Part shown: in pieces, positions 1 to 5,526 of the stretch
How the letters are laid out: each line of letters starts with the position of its first letter
How positions within the stretch are numbered: position 1 is the first letter of the stretch
Assembly (NCBI GenBank): GCA_900557255.1
Contig: USSA01000144.1
Span: 1 to 7,563, forward strand
Origin: an uncultured Prevotella sp.
GTDB taxonomy: Bacteria > Bacteroidota > Bacteroidia > Bacteroidales > Bacteroidaceae
Direction of reading: 5' to 3'
Length of the DNA: 7,563 nt
Made by a program: the position numbers and the translations under genes
Notes under the pieces: model-generated
Told to the model about the DNA's origin: nothing
Seen by the model: only the letters and a program-made list of their open reading frames with translations
Database searches by the model: none

Positions 1-15
1 GATTTTTCACTTATC

Positions 16-1071
16 TTAGTGTTGCAAATCAAAACAAGCGTGCGAGCGATCCAATCCCGCTCCCACTTCGCCAAAAATATCGAGTCCGCCCGTGCGGTAG
101 TTCAACTGCACATCTTCATAACCATGAGGCGAATAATGACCCTGGGAATATTCTGAATAAAGGCTTCCGCTCAAGCCCTGTCCACGCTTGCGAACGGCAC
201 GCAGACGGATTACGGCATTGGTCTTGGAACTATACTGCGCTCCGGGAACGGTTACGATTTCTGCCTTCAGAATATCCTTGGCGCTCAATCGCTTGAGTTC
301 GTTCAGATTCTCCAGCTTTCTGCCGTTGAGATAAATCTCGGGCGCTCCACGGCCGATGATTTCCCAACTGCCTGCTTCGCCCGAAACGAAGGGCAACTGG
401 CTGATCATATCTTCGGCAGAGCCCAGTTCGCCCAGAATGGTACCTGATACCAGGGTAGAGAAGGCGCCATCCTTATACACCACATTGGGGCGGAAACTCT
501 TGATGGTTACCGCCTTCAGCTGCTGGGTATCGGGATGCAGATCGATGTGCATGGTAGGCTTGCAGGCCAAGGTCTGCGACTTATAGCCCACAAACGAAAC
601 CTTCAGCATCACATCCTTATCGGCATAAGGAAGCACGAAGCTTCCATCCTCAGCCGTTACGCAACCGGCAACATAGGCCTTGGTGAGGGAAGAAATCAAC
701 ACCACGTTGGCAAAAGGCAAAGGCTTCTGGTGCTCATCCACCACCTTGCCTTTGATCTGTTCCACCCGAGTCGTCTTGCCCGTGTATTGAACGGCAAAAT
801 AGGTGTTGTGCTCTACGAAGGAGAAAGGCTTCCCTTGCAGCACCATCTCCAGAGCTTCCTTCTGTCTTTTAGCCTGGATATTGGCTGTTACATGATATTG
901 GTCGGTAGCCTGATAGGCAAAGAGGATATTCTTCTCGCCCGCCTTTTCAATCTTCTTCAACACGGAAGTAAGCGTTTCGTTATGCACCTGAAAGGTCACA
1001 CCTCTGCTTTGAGCAAATAGGGAAATGCTCAAGACAAGACACAGTATAAGGGAAGTCGTTCTTTTCATCAT
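16..1071 (-). CDS. TonB-dependent-receptor-like outer-membrane protein, N-terminal part (STN + carboxypeptidase-like + plug), interrupted
   Basis: The 351-residue product has a signal peptide (about 1-20, ending SLFA before Q21). An STN domain follows (about 25-97), the segment that in relatives contacts TonB or anti-sigma partners. Next is a carboxypeptidase-like regulatory domain (about 105-190: IKGKVVDEHQKPLPFANVVL, then DGSFVLPY and VSFVGYKS), then a plug domain (about 195-293, with GRGAPEIYLNGRKLENLNEL). The first barrel strands (LYSEYSQGHY, LDIFGEVGAG) follow, and the frame then stops at TAA 16-18, with a second in-frame TGA at 7-9. Family members normally have a further several hundred barrel residues, so this is an N-terminal fragment. 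The neighbouring frame is open to the window edge and reads NTKISEK, which suggests a frameshift or sequencing error and not a natural end. A start at the second Met (1066-1068) is equally possible. It is divergent from the metal-type receptor operon. The domain calls are secure; substrate and integrity are not known. Confidence 0.8.
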   Translation of the reverse strand: MMKRTTSLILCLVLSISLFAQSRGVTFQVHNETLTSVLKKIEKAGEKNILFAYQATDQYHVTANIQAKRQKEALEMVLQGKPFSFVEHNTYFAVQYTGKTTRVEQIKGKVVDEHQKPLPFANVVLISSLTKAYVAGCVTAEDGSFVLPYADKDVMLKVSFVGYKSQTLACKPTMHIDLHPDTQQLKAVTIKSFRPNVVYKDGAFSTLVSGTILGELGSAEDMISQLPFVSGEAGSWEIIGRGAPEIYLNGRKLENLNELKRLSAKDILKAEIVTVPGAQYSSKTNAVIRLRAVRKRGQGLSGSLYSEYSQGHYSPHGYEDVQLNYRTGGLDIFGEVGAGLDRSHACFDLQH

Positions 1072-1152
1072 TTTCTTGTTTTTATGATTCTACTTTGTTC
1101 ATAATACAACATCCCCCTGGAATCGGGTACGCCTATTTTAAAAATTTTGTTG

Positions 1153-1160
1153 CAAAAGTA
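1153..1160 (-). promoter_or_regulatory. Bacteroidota -7 promoter box for the leftward receptor gene
   Basis: Read on the minus strand this is TACTTTTG, matching the Bacteroidota housekeeping -7 consensus TAnnTTTG. It lies about 80 bases upstream of the start codon at 1071, giving a leader of roughly 75 bases. No TTTG-like -33 element is visible at the expected distance; that position falls on the palindrome at 1175-1187. Confidence 0.55.
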
Positions 1161-1174
1161 CAAAAATAATTGGG

Positions 1175-1187
1175 AAATGCAGCATTT
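1175..1187. promoter_or_regulatory. Palindrome midway between divergent promoters, candidate operator
   Basis: AAATGC-A-GCATTT is a perfect 6-1-6 inverted repeat. It is separated by exactly 14 bases from the leftward -7 box (1153-1160) and by 14 bases from the rightward -7 box (1202-1209), so its centre sits about where the -33 element of both promoters would be. A dimeric regulator bound here could control both operons. The symmetry is seen directly; the operator role is inference. Confidence 0.4.
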
Positions 1188-1201
1188 TAGGAAGAAATGA
1201 T

Positions 1202-1209
1202 TAACTTTG
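1202..1209 (+). promoter_or_regulatory. Bacteroidota -7 promoter box for the small protein/receptor operon
   Basis: TAACTTTG matches TAnnTTTG and lies 53 bases upstream of the ATG at 1263, which gives a leader of about 45-50 bases. No good -33 TTTG is present about 20 bases upstream, suggesting activator dependence or a weak basal promoter. Confidence 0.55.
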
Positions 1210-1262
1210 CAAACGGAAAAATCAGAAGACTGTAGATAATTGCAGAAAATAAATATTGTTAA

Positions 1263-1628
1263 ATGCAGCGGATAACGCATAAGAGAATCAGAATTTCCTG
1301 GCTGCTGCTATTGGTTTACCTGCCGATGCTGCTTGCCATTACGTTTCACCATCATGGTGAAGCGCAGGTAACTCATGCTGATTTTTATTGTGCCGATTGT
1401 GCCCATCATGTTCATCACGACGGGCATCTGATTGCCCTGCAGCATACCATGCACGACTGTGTGCTTTGCCAATTGCAAAGCACTCCTTATCTGGCTCCAT
1501 CCCTCATGGTTTGGGTTGCCATCGCCGTGCTCCATCTCTCCCCTCGCCGTGCCTTCTGTTCTCCTTGCTTGTGCAGGGCGAAGGGGGCAAAATCTACCCG
1601 TGCTCCACCTTATTCTTTGTTTTTATAA
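1263..1628 (+). CDS. Small His/Cys-rich membrane-anchored protein, putative periplasmic metal binder
   Basis: The 121-residue protein has a basic N-terminus (KRIRIS), then one hydrophobic segment (about 13-28), acting as an uncleaved anchor or signal. The rest is crowded with potential metal ligands: HHH at 29-31, CADC at 43-46, HHVHH at 48-52, H55, H61, H64, CVLC at 66-69, and CSPCLC at 99-104. A second hydrophobic stretch lies at about 81-92. The C-terminus ends in TRAPPYSLFL, a type of ending I recall from similar small Bacteroidota proteins encoded just upstream of TonB receptors. It lies 39 bases before the receptor gene on the same strand and behind the same promoter, so co-transcription is likely. 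The ligand pattern suggests binding of Zn, Cu or a similar metal in the periplasm. No named family is certain; resemblance to DUF2946-like proteins is only an impression. Confidence 0.7.
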   Translation: MQRITHKRIRISWLLLLVYLPMLLAITFHHHGEAQVTHADFYCADCAHHVHHDGHLIALQHTMHDCVLCQLQSTPYLAPSLMVWVAIAVLHLSPRRAFCSPCLCRAKGAKSTRAPPYSLFL

Positions 1629-1667
1629 ATAGTTGAATATTAACAGAATAAGGTAACAAATAACATA

Positions 1668-3917
1668 ATGAGAACAATATTGAAAGCAATATTGCTGATG
1701 AGTCTGTGCTCATCGGCAACAGCCCCTGCTATGGCTATAAACAGAGCAAATCATGATAAGAAGGACGCAAACATTCATGAAGAAGAGACAAACGATTCTA
1801 CCAGACACCAGCCGCTGACGGAATCGAGCGTGAAACTGAACGAAGTGGTGGTAACAGGCTTGACGGGCAGCCAGAAACTGAAGCAATCGCCTGCGCCAGT
1901 CTCCTTCGTTTCTGCCAAACAGCTCGAAATGCAACCTTCTACCAACATCATCGACGCCATCGCCCACCAGCCAGGCGTTTCGCAGATTACCACGGGAAGC
2001 GGAATTTCAAAGCCCGTGATCCGTGGCTTGGGCTATAACCGCGTGGTAGTGGTAAACGATGGAATAAGACAGGAAGGACAGCAATGGGGCGATGAACACG
2101 GAATAGAAATCGACCCCGCTTCGGTTCATTCCGTAGAGATTCTGAAAGGTCCGGCAAGTCTCATGTATGGATCAGATGCGATGGCAGGCGTCCTCATCTT
2201 CCACTCCGCTCCTACCCTTGCCAAGGGCGACATGAGAGCAAATTTCTCAACGGGTTATCAAACCAACAACGGACTTTTTGATTATTCGCTCAACTTTGCC
2301 GGCAACCAGGGCGGATTTGTATGGAACACCCGCTACAGCGGAAAGATGGCGCATGCCTACAAGAATAAATACGATGGTTATGTATTCGGTTCATCACTCA
2401 GAGAGCAGGCATACTCGCAGCTTCTAGGCTGGAACTACCGCCAGGGGCATTCGCATCTCACACTCGATTATTATCATCTCACTCCGGGCATCGTAGAGGG
2501 AGAGAGAGATGAGAAAACGGGCGAACTGGAAGTTCCCGATGGCTACGATGCCAAAAGTTACGGCAAGCCGATGCCTTATCAGCAAATTCATCATTACAAG
2601 GCTGTACTTGATAATTCCTGGTTCCTGGGCGACGGCAATCTGAAGTTCCTCCTGGGTTATCAGCAGAACCGCCGTCAGGAGTTTGAGGAGGAAGAGAATC
2701 CGAAGGAATGCGGACTCGATTTCATGCTCCATACCATGAATTACGACCTGCATTATCTCTCGCCGGAAATGAATGGATGGAAGTTCTCTACGGGCATCAA
2801 CGGCATGTGGCAGCAGTCGATTAATAAAGGTTCTGAATTTCTGATTCCAGCCTATCATCTCTTCGATTACGGCGTATTTGCCACGATGAGCAAGGAGATA
2901 GGCAAGCTGAATCTGAGCGGAGGAATCAGATACGATCATCGCCACCTGCACAGCGAGGCTTTGAGAGAAGAGGATGATGCAGAATCGCATGGTTCTGAAC
3001 CGAATAGTTCTGATTTGAATGGTTCTGAATCGAATGATGCATTCCGCTTTCAAACCTTTAAGCGCAGCTTTGAGGGAGTAACCGGAAGCATCGGATTGGC
3101 TTATGAAATCCTGCCTGATTTCAATCTGAAGCTGAACCTGGCAAGAGGATTCCGTGCTCCAAACATCAGCGAATTATCATCGAATGGTGTGCACGAGGGA
3201 ACCCAGCGATACGAATTGGGAAATACCGGTCTGAAGCCTGAGAACAGCTGGCAATTCGACCTTGGTCTGGATTATTCTTCGCCTATCATTTCGGCAGAGC
3301 TCTCGCTGTTTGCCAATCGCATCAACCATTACATCTATAGCGAGAAGTTGGCAGATGAGAAGAATCAGCCTGTCCTCATCGACGACACGCCAGCCTATCA
3401 GTTTACTTCGGGCGACGCCCGCATTCTGGGTGGTGAGGCGAGCATCGACATCCACCCTGTGGAGCATCTGCATATCGGCAACACCTTCTCGTATGTCAAC
3501 TCGGTTCAGTTGCATCAGCCATCCGAATCAAAGTATCTGCCATTCACCCCAGCCCCTCGCTGGGTTTCGGATGTAAGGTATGAGTTTGTCTGCGACGGCA
3601 AGACTTTCGACCATCTTTTCGTAAAGCTACAGATGGATTGCAATCTCCGCCAGAACCATTATTTCGCAGCCAACGATACGGAGACCGCTACGCCATCGTA
3701 TACCTTATTAAATATGTATGCCGGTACCGACGTGAAGCTCCATGGCAAGCGCCTTCTCTCGCTCTATCTTTCGGGCGAGAACCTTACCAACCGTGCTTAC
3801 CAGAACCACCTGAGCCGTCTGAAGTATCTTGACGTAAACCAGGTTACAGGCAGAAGAGGCGTTTACAATATGGGCCGCAACTTCAGCATAAAGATAGTGG
3901 TTCCGATAGAGCTGTAA
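1668..3917 (+). CDS. TonB-dependent outer-membrane receptor, probably metal or metal-complex uptake
   Basis: The 749-residue protein is of normal length for a complete receptor. A signal peptide (1-23, ending APAMA) is followed by a His/Asp/Glu-rich linker (about 25-50), a TonB-box-like segment (LNEVVVTG, 57-64), and a plug domain (about 70-185). The plug contains VIRGLGYNRVVVVNDGI, QEGQQWGDEHGIEIDP and VEILKGPASLMYGSDAMAGV. The remainder alternates amphipathic strands and loops as a 22-strand barrel would, with the LARGFRAPNISELSSNG and LKPENSWQFDLGL motifs typical of the family, and it ends in a strand (NFSIKIVVPIEL). It lacks the carboxypeptidase-like domain of SusC-type proteins, so it resembles siderophore/metal receptors and not glycan importers. 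The His/Cys-rich protein upstream supports a metal-related substrate; the identity of that metal is inference. A low-complexity acidic/Asn/Ser insert occupies residues 439-458. The start at 1668 precedes an excellent signal peptide. Confidence 0.9.
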   Translation: MRTILKAILLMSLCSSATAPAMAINRANHDKKDANIHEEETNDSTRHQPLTESSVKLNEVVVTGLTGSQKLKQSPAPVSFVSAKQLEMQPSTNIIDAIAHQPGVSQITTGSGISKPVIRGLGYNRVVVVNDGIRQEGQQWGDEHGIEIDPASVHSVEILKGPASLMYGSDAMAGVLIFHSAPTLAKGDMRANFSTGYQTNNGLFDYSLNFAGNQGGFVWNTRYSGKMAHAYKNKYDGYVFGSSLREQAYSQLLGWNYRQGHSHLTLDYYHLTPGIVEGERDEKTGELEVPDGYDAKSYGKPMPYQQIHHYKAVLDNSWFLGDGNLKFLLGYQQNRRQEFEEEENPKECGLDFMLHTMNYDLHYLSPEMNGWKFSTGINGMWQQSINKGSEFLIPAYHLFDYGVFATMSKEIGKLNLSGGIRYDHRHLHSEALREEDDAESHGSEPNSSDLNGSESNDAFRFQTFKRSFEGVTGSIGLAYEILPDFNLKLNLARGFRAPNISELSSNGVHEGTQRYELGNTGLKPENSWQFDLGLDYSSPIISAELSLFANRINHYIYSEKLADEKNQPVLIDDTPAYQFTSGDARILGGEASIDIHPVEHLHIGNTFSYVNSVQLHQPSESKYLPFTPAPRWVSDVRYEFVCDGKTFDHLFVKLQMDCNLRQNHYFAANDTETATPSYTLLNMYAGTDVKLHGKRLLSLYLSGENLTNRAYQNHLSRLKYLDVNQVTGRRGVYNMGRNFSIKIVVPIEL
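2982..3041 (+). repeat. 15-bp tandem repeat (four units) inside the receptor gene
   Basis: Four 15-base units follow one another: GAATCGCATGGTTCT, GAACCGAATAGTTCT, GATTTGAATGGTTCT, GAATCGAATGATGCA. Being a multiple of three they keep the frame and encode the pentapeptides ESHGS, EPNSS, DLNGS, ESNDA (residues 439-458). They follow an acidic segment (REEDDA) between two predicted barrel strands, so they probably form an extracellular or periplasmic loop. Units can expand or contract without frameshift. Confidence 0.75.
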
Positions 3918-3977
3918 TTCCCCTTTTAGGATAAGTAATTCCCCTTTTAGGATAAGCAATTCCTCATCAGGAATCAG
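3915..3977 (+). repeat. Three 21-bp direct repeats starting at the receptor stop codon
   Basis: Units at 3915-3935 and 3936-3956 are identical (beginning TAATTCCCCTTTTAGG and ending ATAAG). The third, 3957-3977, is diverged (CAATTCCTCATCAGGAATCAG) and contains its own hairpin ATTCCT-catc-AGGAAT (3959-3974). The first three bases of unit 1 are the TAA stop of the receptor, so the array forms the 3' untranslated region ahead of the terminator. There are no spacers, so it is not CRISPR-like. Confidence 0.8.
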
Positions 3978-3994
3978 AATTTTGAATAAACAAG

Positions 3995-4056
3995 TGCCGA
4001 TAAAGATGCCAAAAGCTGCCGGAAAAGCAACTTTTGGCGTCATTATCGGCATTTTT
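3995..4056 (+). terminator. Strong intrinsic terminator of the receptor operon
   Basis: Arms 3995-4015 and 4031-4051 pair over 21 positions with one mismatch and one G-U wobble, around a 15-base loop (4016-4030). TTTTT follows directly (4052-4056). Outer arm bases are TGCCGATAA pairing with TTATCGGCA; inner ones are GCCAAAAG pairing with CTTTTGGC. It separates the receptor operon from the regulator gene and lies about 78 bases after the receptor stop. Confidence 0.85.
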
Positions 4057-4102
4057 CCGTCTAATTATTAGACAATCATTACCCATTTCCGATGATATTT
4101 CG

Positions 4103-4110
4103 TAACTTTG
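4103..4110 (+). promoter_or_regulatory. -7 promoter box directly before the response-regulator start
   Basis: TAACTTTG matches TAnnTTTG and ends only four bases (CACC) before the ATG at 4115. Transcription in this class starts a few bases after the box, so the mRNA would begin at or next to the start codon. No clear -33 TTTG is visible at the expected distance. Confidence 0.55.
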
Positions 4111-4114
4111 CACC

Positions 4115-5479
4115 ATGATTAAGAAACAAGGAACGATATTGATTGTTGATGACAACCGCAACATTCTTACTACGGTAAGGATGCTGCTGGAACCCATATT
4201 CGATGGCATCATCACCATCGCCAACCCTAACTCCATCCCAGCCAAGCTGAGAGAGGAGCATCCCGACGTGGTGCTGCTCGACATGAACTTCTCCAGCGGA
4301 ATCAATTCGGGAAACGAGGGATTGTACTGGCTTAGGGAAATCAAGAGCCTCAGCCCGAAAACCGAAGTGGTGCTCTTTACCGCCTACGCCGACATCCAAC
4401 TTGCCGTAACAGGCATCAAGGAAGGTGCCGCCGATTTCATCGTGAAGCCTTTTGAAAACGAGAAGATGATCCGCACGCTGGTAGAGGCTAGGGATAAGAA
4501 CAGGGCTGTGGATAACGTTATTAACAGGAAAGCTGGAAAACCTGGTGGAAAAGATGCGCAAAGCGCTATGTATTGGGGAGATAGCGAAGTTATGAACAAT
4601 TTGAGAAGTATTGTGGAAAAAGTTGCCGCAACCGATGCAAACATCCTCATTACAGGCGAAAACGGAACTGGTAAAGAGGTGTTAGCCAACGAGATACATC
4701 GTTTATCCACAAGATGTGGAAAGAAAATGCTGCCTGTGGATATGGGAGCCATTACGGAAACCCTTTTCGAGAGCGAACTTTTCGGTCATGTAAAGGGTGC
4801 CTTTACCGATGCCAAGGTGGATAAACCGGGCAAGTTTGAGCTTGCCGACGGCAGCACCATCTTCCTGGATGAGATAGGAAACTTATCCTACGGTCTTCAG
4901 GCAAAACTCCTTACCGCCCTGCAACGCAGAAGCATCGTAAGAGTGGGCGGAAGTACGCAGATTCCCATCAACGTACGACTGGTTTGCGCCACCAACCGCA
5001 ACCTGCAGCAGATGGTAAACGATGGCGATTTCAGAGAGGATCTGCTCTATCGCATCAATACCATCCATCTGGAATTGCCTGCCCTGAGACAGAGAAAATC
5101 AGACATCGTTCCGCTGGCAGAAAGATTCCTCCATCAATATGGCGATTTATATAATAAGTTGAATCTCCGTTTTTCGGAAGAGGCTGAGAAAAAACTTACC
5201 AGTTTGCCTTGGTACGGAAACATCCGTGAACTCCAGCACGCCATCGAGAAAGCCGTGATTCTGTCTGATGGCGGAATGATTTCTGCCGAAGATATTGACG
5301 GCGGAAACCAGCAGAGAAAAGAGAAGCCCCTGGAAGAGGTTCAGACGCTCGACGAGATGGAAAGCCGAATGATAGAGAAAACCATCAGGGAATGTGAAGG
5401 AAATCTGTCGGTAGTAGCTGCAAGACTGGGCATTTCCCGCCAGACGCTTTATAATAAGATTAAGCGATACGGGATTTAA
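4115..5479 (+). CDS. Sigma-54-dependent response regulator (NtrC/AtoC type)
   Basis: This 454-residue regulator has three domains. The receiver (about 5-125) has acidic D12/D13, phosphoacceptor D56 (VVLLDMNF), T89 and K111 (VKPF). The AAA+ sigma-54-activator domain (about 150-375) has Walker A GENGTGKE (181-188), the loop GAFTDA (228-233) in place of GAFTGA, Walker B IFLDEIG (249-255), the arginine-finger region FREDLLYR (306-313) and the sensor II region WYGNIREL (366-372). A Fis-type helix-turn-helix lies at about 424-453 (NLSVVAARLGISRQTLYNKI). On phosphorylation by the kinase encoded 47 bases downstream it should remodel RNA polymerase-sigma-54 at promoters with upstream binding sites. 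The receiver carries an extra FSSGINSGNEG loop after D56 that I associate with Bacteroidota members. The start is fixed by beta-1 (TILIVDD) beginning at residue 7. It begins a likely two-gene operon. Target genes are unknown. Confidence 0.93.
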   Translation: MIKKQGTILIVDDNRNILTTVRMLLEPIFDGIITIANPNSIPAKLREEHPDVVLLDMNFSSGINSGNEGLYWLREIKSLSPKTEVVLFTAYADIQLAVTGIKEGAADFIVKPFENEKMIRTLVEARDKNRAVDNVINRKAGKPGGKDAQSAMYWGDSEVMNNLRSIVEKVAATDANILITGENGTGKEVLANEIHRLSTRCGKKMLPVDMGAITETLFESELFGHVKGAFTDAKVDKPGKFELADGSTIFLDEIGNLSYGLQAKLLTALQRRSIVRVGGSTQIPINVRLVCATNRNLQQMVNDGDFREDLLYRINTIHLELPALRQRKSDIVPLAERFLHQYGDLYNKLNLRFSEEAEKKLTSLPWYGNIRELQHAIEKAVILSDGGMISAEDIDGGNQQRKEKPLEEVQTLDEMESRMIEKTIRECEGNLSVVAARLGISRQTLYNKIKRYGI

Positions 5480-5507
5480 GTGAAGAACGAAAAGTGAAGA
5501 GTGAAGA
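5480..5507 (+). repeat. Heptamer repeat in the regulator-kinase spacer
   Basis: Immediately after the regulator stop come GTGAAGA, ACGAAAA, GTGAAGA and GTGAAGA (four 7-base units, one degenerate), then ATTC. Seven is not a multiple of three, and the array is untranslated. It fills most of the 47-base gap between the two genes. Function unknown; copy-number change would alter the spacing only. Confidence 0.6.
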
Positions 5508-5526
5508 ATTCTATAGTTTTTGAGGT

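Noticed and set aside
535..1020. 161-codon plus-strand frame opposite the STN/plug gene
   Set aside because: The minus strand encodes clear STN, carboxypeptidase-like and plug domains; the plus frame has no recognisable content.
1068..1280. 70-codon minus-strand frame in the divergent intergenic region
   Set aside because: It runs through both -7 boxes and the palindrome, overlaps the start of the plus-strand small gene, and has no family resemblance.
2424..3053. 209-codon minus-strand frame opposite the receptor, with an Arg/Ile-rich repeat stretch
   Set aside because: The repeat is only the complement of the 15-bp array; the receptor frame explains the sequence and no start or promoter supports the antisense frame.
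3915..3977. Possible CRISPR-like repeats
   Set aside because: The units are contiguous with no spacers, only three in number, and start within a stop codon.
4034..4052. TTGGCG...CGGCA resembling a sigma-54 -24/-12 pair before the regulator gene
   Set aside because: The spacing is one base too long and the sequence is fully explained as the 3' arm of the terminator hairpin.
4079..4561. 160-codon minus-strand frame opposite the receiver domain
   Set aside because: Shadow of the response-regulator gene, whose receiver residues are all present.
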